Assembly: GCF_025736935.1 (NCBI RefSeq)
Contig: NZ_CP107048.1
Coordinates: 1,302,001 to 1,366,000 of the forward strand
DNA: 64,000 bases
Origin: Qipengyuania sp. SS22
GTDB taxonomy: Bacteria > Pseudomonadota > Alphaproteobacteria > Sphingomonadales > Sphingomonadaceae
Direction of reading: 5' to 3'
Shown piece after piece: positions 32,378-41,009 of this stretch. Every line of letters begins with the position of its first letter. Position 1 is the stretch's first letter. The position numbers and the translations under genes are program-made. The notes under the pieces were generated by a model. It made no database searches. It saw only the letters and a list, made by a program, of their open reading frames with translations, and was not told the origin of the DNA.

Positions 32378-32779
32378 TCAGTTCGCCGTGGCGGGCGCTG
32401 CGAGCGGGAAGAAGGGGATGCGCACTTCGATCGGCGAGCCGTCTTCGGCATTGAAGGTGTAGAAGCCTTCCATCGAGCCATGCGGCGTATCGAGCGGACA
32501 GCCTGAGACATAGTCGTGGCTCTGCCCCGGCATCAGCACCGGCTGTTCGCCGACCACGCCATCGCCATCGACATGGCTGACCATGCCCGTGCCATCGGTG
32601 ATCCGCCAGTGACGCGTCATCAGCTGGACGCGTTCGTGCGAGCCGTTTTCGATGCGGATGTGATAGACCCAGAACCACTTGCCCGCTTCCGGGCGCGATT
32701 GCTCGGGCAGGAAGTTCACCGCGACGCGGACGGTAATCCCGTCGGTCATGGCGGCATGCTGGAAGAGTTCTTTGATCAC
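32378..32779 (-). CDS. apaG: ApaG family protein
   Basis: ApaG, Ig-like beta-sandwich, 133 residues from GTG 32779 (VIKELFQHAAMTDGITVRVAVNFLPEQS). Core RPEAGKWFWVYHIRIENGSHERVQLMTRHWRITDGTG and SGCPLDTPHGSMEGFYTF are characteristic. The start is uncertain: ATG 32749 or an earlier GTG (32824) are alternatives, none with a strong ribosome site. ApaG is linked to the Ap4A pathway and polyamine/cobalt phenotypes in enterobacteria; the exact function is unknown. Confidence 0.88.
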   Translation of the reverse strand: MIKELFQHAAMTDGITVRVAVNFLPEQSRPEAGKWFWVYHIRIENGSHERVQLMTRHWRITDGTGMVSHVDGDGVVGEQPVLMPGQSHDYVSGCPLDTPHGSMEGFYTFNAEDGSPIEVRIPFFPLAAPATAN

Positions 32780-32868
32780 GGGATACAATCTAGCGTCCCC
32801 ACCGCCCCGCGCAAGGAAACGCACGAAATTTTCCCATGCCGCGCTTTGCGACCAATGCGCGACCGGGC

Positions 32869-34830
32869 TCAGTCGGCGGGATTATGCCGGGCGAGGAAAG
32901 CGACGAGCTGATCGAGCCATCGCTGCTCGTTTTCGGGCTCGTCGAAAGAATGCCCTTCCTCGTCGAACACCAGTTCCACCGGTGCCACAGGCGCCTTGCG
33001 CGCAGCGCGAGTGAACTTGCGGAACTGCGACCAAGGGACGCGATCGTCCTTCTTGCCCTGCGCGATCAGTACCGGGCGGTTGAGCGTCTCGGCGTGGCGA
33101 TAAGGCGACACGTCGTCGAGATCGAATTCCTCTTCCCCCTCGACGCGCTGGCGCCATCTGAGGCGAGCCTCACGCGTGAAGAACCGCCGATCGTATTTGA
33201 GGATCAGGTTCCAGTCGGTCACTCCGGCAAAACTGGCGGCACAGCGGTACCGTTCGGGATTGCGGATGACCGCCCATAGCGCGGCATAGCCGCCATAGGA
33301 TCCGCCCACCACGCAAACCCGCGCCGGGTCGGCAATGCCCCGCGCGACAGCCCAATCCATCCCGTCGTCGAGATCGTCCTGCATGCCGCGACCGATCTGG
33401 CCGACGCCGAGATCGTAGAAATCCTGCCCATAACCGCCCGATCCGCGAAAATTGGGCTGCAACACCGCATATCCGCGGTTGGCGAGCAATTGCACCTTGT
33501 CGTCATAATCAAGCTTGTCGCGAATGCCGTAGGGACCGCCGTGCGGCAGGATAATGAGCGGCAAGCCGCTGGCCTCGCGTCCCCGGGGGAGCGTGAGGTA
33601 ACCGTGGATGCGCGTGCCGTCGCGCGCGGTATAGGCAATCGGTTTGGGCACTGCGAGATGTGTAATGTCGATCTCGGGGCGCATCTCGACCAGCACTTCC
33701 ATGCGTTTGCCGGTGACATCGTAATTGTAGATGAGCCCGGGATCGGCCTCGCTCCCCGCTCGCACGAGCATCCGCGAATTGTCCTTCGCGCGCGAAATGA
33801 CCCATATCTCGTTTTGGGTCAGCGACCGTTCGAGCTGCGCATAGGTCTCGGCATAGCCCTGATCGAGCCAGTGCGCGCGATCGCGAACATCGGTGAAGAA
33901 GACACCGACAGGCTTGCCGTCGCGAAACAGCACCCTTTCCACGTCATGCTCGGGATGTTCGTAAACCAGGTCCACTGGCTCGCGGGTGGACAGATCGAAA
34001 ATATACAGCCCGACCCTGCCGCTCGGGCCTTCATGCAGGACATGGCCGTGATCCGACCCGCTAACGATCTGCACGACATCCCAGAACTTGTCCTCGATTT
34101 CGTCGGCCTTGAGCTTCTCGATCAGCCGCAAGTCCGCATCGGGGCCCGACCGATAGTAGATCCGCAACCGGCCGCGACGCCAGCCCATACCCAGGCGGAC
34201 GACACCATTGCGATCGGCATGCCAGGACCACACCCCGGGACGCGGGTCCTGTACCCTCCACCGTTTGCCCCCCGCCGCCAGTTCGTACCGGTAGACCGAG
34301 GGATAAGCGCGAACGTTCTTCTGGACCGAAACCAGCGCATAGCTGCCGTCCTCGGCGATGAAGATCACGTCGTCGCCTTCGACGACGGGTTCGTCATTAC
34401 CGAGGATGTCCGAGGTCCCCGCCGCCAGGTCGAGCAGGAGCAACCGCGTGTAACGCACCTCGTCGCCGAAGAACCTACCCAGGGTGGACAGCGAAACGAG
34501 CAATTTGTCGTTGCCCGCCCAGCGAACCCATTCGACGTCATCGTCATCGTTGAGCGCGTAACGCCGCTGCAGCGAATGGTCGGCTGCGTCGAGCACCGCC
34601 AGAAACTTGCCCCGCGAAGCAGAGATGTGTGTGACGATGGCCTTGCCGTCGGGTGACAGATGGATCGCGGAAAACGCACTACGCGAAGCGAAGGAGCGCG
34701 TCGGAATCAGCGGCGGGCGCGTGTCCTCCGGGCTAGTGGCGGTGGCCGGTGCGGCCTTCTGCGCAAGAACGGCAGGTGCGCCGACCACGGACAAAGCACA
34801 CAGCGCTGCGAATACCGAAAAACGAGACAT
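32869..34830 (-). CDS. S9-family peptidase, secreted (paralogue)
   Basis: 653 residues from ATG 34830. Signal peptide MSRFSVFAALCALSVVGAPAVLAQK, propeller-like region, then hydrolase domain: PHGGPYGIRDKLDYDDKVQLLANRGYAVLQPNFRGSGG, Ser in GGSYGGYAALWA, acid in QGKKDDRVPWSQF, His in DEEGHSFDEPEN. The parallel with the gene at 25806 (same domain order, shared long motifs, both minus strand) suggests duplication, with ppk1-ppx-DUF305-apaG now between them. Confidence 0.9.
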   Translation of the reverse strand: MSRFSVFAALCALSVVGAPAVLAQKAAPATATSPEDTRPPLIPTRSFASRSAFSAIHLSPDGKAIVTHISASRGKFLAVLDAADHSLQRRYALNDDDDVEWVRWAGNDKLLVSLSTLGRFFGDEVRYTRLLLLDLAAGTSDILGNDEPVVEGDDVIFIAEDGSYALVSVQKNVRAYPSVYRYELAAGGKRWRVQDPRPGVWSWHADRNGVVRLGMGWRRGRLRIYYRSGPDADLRLIEKLKADEIEDKFWDVVQIVSGSDHGHVLHEGPSGRVGLYIFDLSTREPVDLVYEHPEHDVERVLFRDGKPVGVFFTDVRDRAHWLDQGYAETYAQLERSLTQNEIWVISRAKDNSRMLVRAGSEADPGLIYNYDVTGKRMEVLVEMRPEIDITHLAVPKPIAYTARDGTRIHGYLTLPRGREASGLPLIILPHGGPYGIRDKLDYDDKVQLLANRGYAVLQPNFRGSGGYGQDFYDLGVGQIGRGMQDDLDDGMDWAVARGIADPARVCVVGGSYGGYAALWAVIRNPERYRCAASFAGVTDWNLILKYDRRFFTREARLRWRQRVEGEEEFDLDDVSPYRHAETLNRPVLIAQGKKDDRVPWSQFRKFTRAARKAPVAPVELVFDEEGHSFDEPENEQRWLDQLVAFLARHNPAD

Positions 34831-35146
34831 GCGCCCCCCGAAGTAATTCCCCTGACCATGAGACTTAAACAGTCCGCGGAGACTGGCAAGCACGGGATCG
34901 GGTTAATTTCGGTTTACCGGGACTGGTGAGACTTTCCCAAGGGAGGTGCTGCACAAGGCGCAAACGGGTCGCACCTATTCTTTGTCGGAGTCATTCGGGT
35001 CACGCGATCGACGGGTTGGATTCACGACGGGGGAGTCGGAATATGCTGTTCGCATTCATCAGGCGCCTCGTGCGCGATCAGGGCGGCGATTCGCTTGCCG
35101 CGATGGTGCTGTGTTCGCCGCTTCCCGCAATGCTCTACCTTTCGAT
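34831..35146. other. Gap between S9 peptidase and HCCA-isomerase-like gene
   Basis: 316 nt. The only candidate gene is the 35-residue frame on the plus strand at 35043-35150. Otherwise no repeat, promoter pair or RNA feature was recognised. Confidence 0.4.
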
Positions 35147-35150
35147 CTAG
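35043..35150 (+). CDS. Possible 35-residue membrane peptide
   Basis: A short frame: MLFAFIRRLVRDQGGDSLAA, then a hydrophobic stretch ending YLSI. The basic segment followed by a hydrophobic one recalls the start of TadE/Flp-like pilins, and GGAG stands 9 nt upstream. Its TAG overlaps, tail to tail, the TAG of the next gene. It may be a real micro-protein, a remnant of a longer pilin gene, or chance. Confidence 0.3.
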   Translation: MLFAFIRRLVRDQGGDSLAAMVLCSPLPAMLYLSI

Positions 35151-35758
35151 GGCTTGCCGCCGCCGAGATACTCCTCGATCTGGTCGAGGCGTTCCTTGCC
35201 GAACCACATCTCGTCATCGACGAAGAAGGTCGGGATGCCGAAGGCGCCGCGCGCGACCGCGGCTTCGGTATTGGCCGCCAGCTTCGCTTTCACGTCGGGA
35301 TCCTGCGCAGCGGAGAGCAGGCGCTGCGCGTCGAACCCGGCCGCCGCCAGTTCGGCCCCGACCACTTCGGCATCGCTGCAATCGATGTTGCGCTCCCACA
35401 CCGCGGGAAGCAGCGCCTCGACCAGCGCCTGGCGTTCGGCTTCATCGGATGCGGCCACCAGCACGCGCTGGAGCAGGATCGAATTGAACGGCAGCGCGGG
35501 GTGCATCCGGAACTCGTCCATGCCATGCCGGTCGAGGAAGCGCTGAAACTCGAGCGCGGCATAGGGAACCTTGCCCTTCACATCGGCATCCCGCATCATC
35601 GGCGGCGCATTGCCGGTGAGCTTGTGCATCCCGCCGAGGAACACCGGGGTCACCGCCAGTTGCGCCCCGGTGCGCGCGATAATCGGCTTGAGCGGGTACC
35701 AAGCCAGATAGGCGTTCGGCGCGGCGAGATCGAAAATGAATTCCAGCGTCTTGGTCAT
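35147..35758 (-). CDS. DsbA-fold 2-hydroxychromene-2-carboxylate isomerase-like protein
   Basis: 203 residues, thioredoxin-fold kappa-class GST family. N-terminal EFIFDLAAPNAYLAWYPLKPII carries Ala where the family catalytic Ser (FDxxSPYxY) is expected. C-terminal AFGIPTFFVDDEMWFGKERLDQIEEYLG is typical. In naphthalene pathways such enzymes isomerise HCCA with glutathione; no such pathway is nearby, so a glutathione-dependent role of unknown substrate is more cautious. Confidence 0.85.
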   Translation of the reverse strand: MTKTLEFIFDLAAPNAYLAWYPLKPIIARTGAQLAVTPVFLGGMHKLTGNAPPMMRDADVKGKVPYAALEFQRFLDRHGMDEFRMHPALPFNSILLQRVLVAASDEAERQALVEALLPAVWERNIDCSDAEVVGAELAAAGFDAQRLLSAAQDPDVKAKLAANTEAAVARGAFGIPTFFVDDEMWFGKERLDQIEEYLGGGKP

Positions 35759-35811
35759 GCGGGGCCTCTCTCTTTTTCATGCGGTAACCGTTTGGTGGTA
35801 TGGATGCGAGA

Positions 35812-36126
35812 ATGAAACGCTTCGTCCTGCTCCTCCCACTGGCGCTGCTTGCCAGCCCGCCGCTGCCGGTGCTCGCGCATCCCGGCGGGCTCAATGCCGA
35901 GGGCTGCCACAACAACCGCAAGACGGGCGAGTACCACTGCCACCGCAACCGCCGCACCACGCAGCCCGCGCCGACCGCGCAATTGCAGGGCGCCGTCTAC
36001 TTCCCCAATTGCACTGCGGCGCGGCAGGCGGGCGCTGCCCCGATCTATCGCGGGCAGCCCGGTTACCGGCCCGCGCTGGACCGCGACAATGACGGGGTCG
36101 CCTGCGAACCCTATCGCGGGCGTTAG
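35812..36126 (+). CDS. Secreted excalibur-domain protein
   Basis: About 104 residues. Signal peptide MKRFVLLLPLALLASPPLPVLA, then HPGGLNAEGCHNNRKTGEYHCHR (the 'YHCH' motif seen with excalibur domains). It ends with an excalibur-type calcium-binding segment (FPNCTAARQAG...DRDNDGVACE). An ATG 12 nt upstream is an alternative start. Function unknown; extracellular or periplasmic. Confidence 0.8.
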   Translation: MKRFVLLLPLALLASPPLPVLAHPGGLNAEGCHNNRKTGEYHCHRNRRTTQPAPTAQLQGAVYFPNCTAARQAGAAPIYRGQPGYRPALDRDNDGVACEPYRGR

Positions 36127-36257
36127 TGGCCGGGCTCCAGCCCCCCCGCCCCCTGACGACGCCCCCCTGCCCGCGCGGAATATGGGGACAAGCGCGTGCA
36201 TTCAGGGTTGCGAATGATTTGCATTAGCATACCATGTGGGTCTGCAAAGGAGACGGC

Positions 36258-36671
36258 ATGGCCCATTCGCACGATTCGACCACTCTCGACCTCCCCCTCC
36301 CCGCCCGGCGGCACCAGACGCTTGCGCTGGTCCTTGTCCGCCGGTTGGCCGGGCACGGGCTGCACGATGCGCGCGCGACGATGCTGGCGCTCGATGCAGG
36401 GGGCACCGAGTTCCGCCGCCTGCTGGTGCTCGCCCGCGCGCTGGTGGTCGATCTTGCACGGACCTCGCGCCGCAAGATCCTGCTCGCGCCGTGCTGCGCG
36501 GCGGGGATGACACGCGACGAAGGGCTGCTGATGGCGATGATCGGCGGCGGCGGGCTCGATATTCACGGCGTGCTGACCGACGATGCCGCATGCGCCATCG
36601 CGATGACCACCGCGCATGCGCTGGGCGACGAGCTGGAGCGGATCGCGACCCGCAACGACTGGCGGCGTTAA
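36258..36671 (+). CDS. Conserved hypothetical protein (DUF6628-like)
   Basis: 137 residues from ATG 36258 (AAAGGAG upstream). No transmembrane helix is certain; the middle has LALVLVRRLAGHGLHDARATMLALDAGG, and a compact Cys pair APCCAAGMT. I connect it with a sphingomonad-restricted unknown family from memory only. Converges with metZ, overlapping it by 4 nt at the stops. Confidence 0.7.
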   Translation: MAHSHDSTTLDLPLPARRHQTLALVLVRRLAGHGLHDARATMLALDAGGTEFRRLLVLARALVVDLARTSRRKILLAPCCAAGMTRDEGLLMAMIGGGGLDIHGVLTDDAACAIAMTTAHALGDELERIATRNDWRR

Positions 36672-37873
36672 AGCCCCGCGGCGGCCAGTGCGCGGTCGAG
36701 GTCTTCCTTGACGTCCTCGACGTCTTCGAGGCCGACATTGATCCGCAGCAGCCCTTCGGTCACGCCCATCTCGTCGCGCGCCTCCTGCGTCATGCCCGCA
36801 TGCGTCGTGCTCGCCGGGTGGCACATCAGGCTGCGCGTATCGCCAATATTGTTCGAGATATCGACCAGCTCGAGCGCGTCGAGCAGCGCGAAGGCAGTCG
36901 CGCGGTCGCCCACGTCGAGCGCGAAGATCGGCCCGGTGGCGACCATCTGCTGCATCGCGAGTTCGTGGCGCGGGTGGCTGGGCAGGCCGGGATGAAGCAG
37001 CCTGGGCACGCGCGGTTCGATGAATTGGCCGAGGTCGAGCGCATTCTCGCTCTGCCGGCGTGCGCGCAGGTCGAGCGTCTCGAGCCCCTTGTGCACCACC
37101 CAGGCATTGAAGGGCGCTATATTGGGCCCGGTGTTGCGCTGGAACGGCAGCAACACCTCGTCCACCCATTGCTGCGACCCGCATACCGCGCCCGCGAGCA
37201 CCCGGCCCTGCCCGTCCATCAGCTTGGTCGCCGAATAGGCCACCACGTCGGCGCCGAAATCGAGCGGCCGTTGCAGCGCGCTGGTGGCAAAGGCGTTGTC
37301 GACCACGGTGACGATGCCATGCGCCTTGGCGATACCGCAAACATGCGCCAGATCGACAATGTCGAGCGTGGGATTGGCGGGAGTTTCGAAGAAGAAAACC
37401 TTGGTATTGGGCCGGATCGCGGCTTCCCACGCATCATCGTCGGCGCTGTCGATTACCGTGGTTTCGATCCCGAAGCGCGGCAGCAAATGGTCGAGCAGCC
37501 AGCGGCACGAGCCGAAGGCCGCGCGCGCGCCGACCACATGGTCGCCCGCCGATAGCTGGCACAGGAGCGCCGCGGTCATCGCCGCCATCCCGCTGGCCTG
37601 CGCACGGCACGCCTCTGCGCCTTCCATCAGCGCGATGCGTTCCTCGAGCATGGCGACGGTCGGGTTCTGGAGGCGCGAATAGGTCATCCCCGCAGCCTCG
37701 CCCGCGAAGCGGTCGGCGACGGTCTGCGCGTCGTCATAGCTATAGCCGCTGGTGAGGAACAGCGCTTCGCTGGTCTCGCCATGCTCGCTACGCCAGGTGC
37801 CCCCGCGCACGGCCTGCGTCGCGGGCCGCCACGTGCCGGTGATCGAGCGGTCGGTGCCGGTGGTCTTCTTCAT
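36668..37873 (-). CDS. metZ: O-succinylhomoserine sulfhydrylase
   Basis: 401-residue PLP enzyme of the Cys/Met metabolism family; makes homocysteine from O-succinylhomoserine and sulfide. TYSRLQNPTVAMLEERIALMEGAEAC (about residues 64-89), NPTLDIVDLA, VVDNAFATS and the PLP lysine in YSATKLMDGQGR are intact. Direct sulfhydrylation is the usual methionine route in this group; cystathionine gamma-synthase is the alternative reading. Confidence 0.9.
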   Translation of the reverse strand: MKKTTGTDRSITGTWRPATQAVRGGTWRSEHGETSEALFLTSGYSYDDAQTVADRFAGEAAGMTYSRLQNPTVAMLEERIALMEGAEACRAQASGMAAMTAALLCQLSAGDHVVGARAAFGSCRWLLDHLLPRFGIETTVIDSADDDAWEAAIRPNTKVFFFETPANPTLDIVDLAHVCGIAKAHGIVTVVDNAFATSALQRPLDFGADVVAYSATKLMDGQGRVLAGAVCGSQQWVDEVLLPFQRNTGPNIAPFNAWVVHKGLETLDLRARRQSENALDLGQFIEPRVPRLLHPGLPSHPRHELAMQQMVATGPIFALDVGDRATAFALLDALELVDISNNIGDTRSLMCHPASTTHAGMTQEARDEMGVTEGLLRINVGLEDVEDVKEDLDRALAAAGL

Positions 37874-37956
37874 GCTCGCAGCGTCTAGGCAGGCCTCGGG
37901 ATAACGGCAAGCAATGGCTGTTGTATCCTTGCAAACGCTCGCTTAATCGGCCCCCC

Positions 37957-39228
37957 ATGAGCCGCGCCCCCCAGCAACCCAAGGATCCGATCGGCTGGTG
38001 CGCGGCACTGGCGGTGGCGTTCTGGGTCGCGTGCCTGCCGCATCTGACGGTGGTCGCGCATCCCTATTTCGACGAGGTCCACTATCTCCCCGCCGCGCGC
38101 GAGCTGCTGGCACTGGGCGAGTTCACCAATCGCGAGCATCCACTGGTCGGCAAGGAGCTGATCGCGCTGGGGATTGCGCTGTTCGGCGACAATCCGTGGG
38201 GCTGGCGTCTGCTGCCGACACTGTTCGGCGCGCTGGCGCTCTTCGCGGGGATGCGCGCATTGTGGTTCGGCACGCACAGCCGCTTCGCCACGCTGGCTTA
38301 CGGCCTGCTGCTCGCGACCGGCTTCCACCTGTTCATCCATGCGCGCATCGCGATGCTGGACATCTTCTACCTCGCCTTCCTCAGCCTTGCCGCCTGGCAA
38401 TTCGCCGCGGCGATCCGCCAGCCCGAGGAAGGCCGCTGGCGGCTGGTGCTCACCGGCATGACGCTGGGGCTGGCAATGGGGGCGAAGTGGAACGCGCTGG
38501 CAGTGGCGATGCTGCCGGGGCTGGCCTTTCTCGCCGCGCGCGCGCTGGCGGGCCGCCGCCGTCTGTTCTTCAGCCGCCGCGGCGCGCCCGTGCCCGGGAT
38601 CACGCTGGTCGAGGCCGCGCTCTGGCTCGGCGCGGTGCCGCTGGCGGTCTATGCGGCTAGCTTCGCGCCCGGCTTTTTCTTCCGCGTCCACCCGATTTCG
38701 GAAGGGCTCGTGTTCCACCACCAGTTCATGCTGTCGCAGCAGGAACAGGTGCTCAAGGCGCATCCCTACCAGTCGACCTGGGAGCAATGGGTGCTCAATG
38801 CGCGCTCGATCTGGTATCTCTACGAACCGGTCGCGGGGGTGCAGCGCGGCATCATGCTGATCGGCAATCCGCTGACGATGCTGCTCGGCCTGCCCGCGCT
38901 GGCGTGGTGCGCCTGGCACGGCGTGCTGCGCCGCCACTGGACCGCGCTGGCGGTGGCGCTGGTCTATGCGGTGAGCCTGGGATTCTGGATCGTGGCGAGC
39001 AAGCCGGTGCAATTCTATTATCACTATGCGCTGCCCAGCATGGCGCTGCTCGCCGCGCTGGCGCTGGTGTGCGATGCGTTGTGGCGGAACGGCTGGCGCA
39101 AGAGCGCGCTCGCCCCGCTGGCGGGCAGCGTGCTGGTGTTCGCGTGGTTCTACCCGATCATCAGCGGCGCCCCGCTGGTGGGCCCCGACAGCTTCGCGGT
39201 GTGGACCTGGCTGGAAAGCTGGCGGTAG
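37957..39228 (+). CDS. Polyprenyl-phosphate-mannose protein mannosyltransferase (PMT, GT39)
   Basis: 423 residues, multi-pass membrane protein. The first loop has the PMT acidic motif HPYFDEVHYLPAARELL (Asp-Glu catalytic) and then REHPLVGKELIALG. C-terminal 4-TM region ends YYHYALPSMALLAAL. Start at ATG 37957; an ATG 12 codons upstream is less likely. Faces the DPM1-like/GtrA gene at 39823; that enzyme would supply the lipid-linked mannose. Target protein or glycolipid unknown. Confidence 0.86.
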   Translation: MSRAPQQPKDPIGWCAALAVAFWVACLPHLTVVAHPYFDEVHYLPAARELLALGEFTNREHPLVGKELIALGIALFGDNPWGWRLLPTLFGALALFAGMRALWFGTHSRFATLAYGLLLATGFHLFIHARIAMLDIFYLAFLSLAAWQFAAAIRQPEEGRWRLVLTGMTLGLAMGAKWNALAVAMLPGLAFLAARALAGRRRLFFSRRGAPVPGITLVEAALWLGAVPLAVYAASFAPGFFFRVHPISEGLVFHHQFMLSQQEQVLKAHPYQSTWEQWVLNARSIWYLYEPVAGVQRGIMLIGNPLTMLLGLPALAWCAWHGVLRRHWTALAVALVYAVSLGFWIVASKPVQFYYHYALPSMALLAALALVCDALWRNGWRKSALAPLAGSVLVFAWFYPIISGAPLVGPDSFAVWTWLESWR

Positions 39229-39247
39229 GAAGGTGGCGGTGCGCTTG

Positions 39248-39350
39248 CTGGATTGCCGCGTCGCCTGCGGCTCCTCGCAATGACTGGGATACTGAGAGGG
39301 TCACCCCTGCGAGAAGTCATTGCGAGGAGCGCAGCGACGACGCAATCCAG
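39248..39350. repeat. REP-B palindromes, left pair
   Basis: Inverted copy (39248-39285) and direct copy (39316-39350), 30 nt apart. Direct form: AGTCATTGCGAGGAGC, a variable middle, then GCAATCCAG. ATTGCG and CGCAAT pair within one copy. The direct copy is followed by GGGCTAT, whose CTA forms the TAG stop of the GIY-YIG gene on the minus strand; GGGCTAT also follows the right-most copy (39751-39789). Confidence 0.85.
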
Positions 39351-39352
39351 GG

Positions 39353-39658
39353 CTATACCGCGATGTTCCCATAGAGATCCCGCCAAGTCGGATTGAGCGC
39401 TTCGATCAGCGTCAGCTTGCGCTTGCGCGACCCAGCCTTGAGCTGTTTCTCGCGCAAGATCGCCAGCTCGATATGATCGTGCCATTCGTACCAGACCAGC
39501 AGTTTGCAGCCATACCGAGCGGCGAAACCCTGCCCGATGCCTTCCCGATGCTGCCATGCGCGTTGCAGCAGGTCCGAGGTGACGCCGGTATAAAGCGTTC
39601 CGTTGCGGCGGTTCGCCATGATGTACACCGCCGGCTGGAAGTCCTCGCGATAGGCCAT
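39353..39658 (-). CDS. GIY-YIG (URI-type) endonuclease, REP-B associated
   Basis: About 101 residues, a single GIY-YIG domain of the COG2827/YhbQ type. AVYIMANRRNGTLYTGVTSDLLQRAWQHREG carries the VYI...YTG core and the arginine/histidine that follow; the glutamate of ILREKQLKAGSRKRKLTLIEALNP is the probable metal ligand. Start at ATG 39658; GTG 39664 is possible. The stop codon lies in the tail of a REP-B element, and another REP-B begins 45 nt before the start. Catalytic activity is expected for the family; specificity is unknown. Confidence 0.85.
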   Translation of the reverse strand: MAYREDFQPAVYIMANRRNGTLYTGVTSDLLQRAWQHREGIGQGFAARYGCKLLVWYEWHDHIELAILREKQLKAGSRKRKLTLIEALNPTWRDLYGNIAV

Positions 39659-39702
39659 GCCCACGCTTTAGCATATCGGCGCGGCGGCGGTTTGCGCGGA
39701 TT

Positions 39703-39789
39703 GGATTGCCGCGTCGCTACGCTCCTCGCAATGACTGCGTTCTGATCGCCAGTCATTGCGAGGAGCCACAGGCTCCGTGGCAATCCAGG
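39703..39789. repeat. REP-B palindromes, right pair
   Basis: Inverted copy (39703-39735) and direct copy (39751-39789), 15 nt apart. The direct copy folds as nested stems: ATTGC/GCAAT outside and GGAGCC/GGCTCC inside. The variable middle differs from the left pair while ends are kept, as expected for a maintained hairpin. Confidence 0.85.
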
Positions 39790-39822
39790 GCTATCAGGCG
39801 CTTACTAGCGGCAAGCTATCCC

Positions 39823-40983
39823 TCAATACCGACCCCAGACGAAGCGGCTCGACAGGGCGTAGTTCCAGACCGAACCGATGCCGATGCCGACCAGCGCGGC
39901 GAGCACTTCGTGGAGGCCGCGGTCGTTGAGCGTGGTGGCCACCGCGACATTGGCGAAGGCGCCGATCGAACAGGCGGCGATGAAGCTGACCCAGCCCCAA
40001 AACACCCGGTTGGGTTCCTTCAGGCGGCGGTCGCGGTAGGTGAGGAAATTGTTGAGCCAGAAATTGAAGGTCATCGCCCCGAAGGTCGCGACCGCCTGGC
40101 TCCAGCTGAAGCTCGTCCCTGCCACCAGCAGGAAGGCATAGAGGATCGCCATGTGCACGCCGATGCCGATGACCCCGACCGTGCCGAACAGCGCGAAGCG
40201 CGTCGGGATGATCCGGCCGAAGCTCTTGTCGTAGAGACCGGCGAGGAAATCGAGCGCGATCGCGCGGTCGAGCTTGCTTTCGCCGGAGCGGCGGGCGGAG
40301 AAATTCATCGGGAAATCCTTCACCTTGAGCGGTGTTTCGGAAGTGGCGAGCAGGTCGAGCAGGATCTTGAAGCCGATGCCCGAGAGATTGGGCACCAGCC
40401 GCCGCGCGGTGGCGCTGGGCAGCAGGAAGAACCCGCTCATCGGGTCGCTGAGATCGACCCCGGTGAGCTTGCGCGCGAGCATGTTGGCGGCGCTCGACAG
40501 CTTTTCGCGGTCGGGGCGGCCCCATTCCTCCATGCTCGCGCCCTCGGCGAAGCGGCTGGCGACGGCGACATCCGCCTCGCCCGCTTTCACGCTGGCGAGC
40601 ATGTCGACCAGCAGCTTGGGATCGTGCTGGTGATCGGCATCCATCACCGCGACATAGGGTGCGGCGGTGGCGCAGAAGCCCTCGATCGCCGCGCTCGACA
40701 GGCCGCGACGGCCGATCCGCTGGAGCACGCGCACGCGCGGGTCGGAAAGCGACAGTCGCCGTGCCTCGTCGCTGGTGCCATCGGAAGAATTATCGTCGAC
40801 GACCAGCACTTCCCAGCCGGTCTTGCCCAGCGCGCCTTCGATCCGTTCGACCAGCGGCGCGAGATTGTCGCGCTCGTTGAGCGTCGGCAGGATGATCGCC
40901 AGGTCTAGCGTGCCGGCACCGGCCGGGTTGGCGGCGGAGGTGGGATCGGCCACGGAAGGCTGCGTCTGCGGTGTCATATCCAT
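39823..40983 (-). CDS. Polyprenyl-phosphate mannose synthase-like GT2 fused to GtrA
   Basis: 386 residues. The N-terminal GT-A domain (about residues 27-245) has LAIILPTLNERDNLAPLVERI, VVDDNSSDGT, and the metal motif VMDADHQHDP, as in DPM1/Ppm1. The C-terminal GtrA-like domain has four helices (FALFGTVGVIGIGVHMAILYAF ... SRFVWGRY). It would make or flip polyprenyl-phosphate-mannose. Its convergent neighbour is a PMT, so the two probably form one glycosylation route. Downstream of leuB by 26 nt. Confidence 0.9.
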   Translation of the reverse strand: MDMTPQTQPSVADPTSAANPAGAGTLDLAIILPTLNERDNLAPLVERIEGALGKTGWEVLVVDDNSSDGTSDEARRLSLSDPRVRVLQRIGRRGLSSAAIEGFCATAAPYVAVMDADHQHDPKLLVDMLASVKAGEADVAVASRFAEGASMEEWGRPDREKLSSAANMLARKLTGVDLSDPMSGFFLLPSATARRLVPNLSGIGFKILLDLLATSETPLKVKDFPMNFSARRSGESKLDRAIALDFLAGLYDKSFGRIIPTRFALFGTVGVIGIGVHMAILYAFLLVAGTSFSWSQAVATFGAMTFNFWLNNFLTYRDRRLKEPNRVFWGWVSFIAACSIGAFANVAVATTLNDRGLHEVLAALVGIGIGSVWNYALSSRFVWGRY

Positions 40984-41009
40984 TGCATGACCCGGTTATG
41001 CCGCAATCC

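Larger units (their letters stand above)
39248..39789. mobile_element. GIY-YIG cassette bracketed by REP-B palindromes
   Basis: Order: inverted REP-B (39248-39285), direct (39316-39350), GIY-YIG gene on minus (39353-39658), inverted (39703-39735), direct (39751-39789). The inner direct-inverted pair encloses the gene exactly as the gene-less pairs enclose 30-60 nt elsewhere. Sits in the convergent gap between the PMT and mannose synthase genes. Mobility is inferred from architecture, not shown. Confidence 0.6.
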
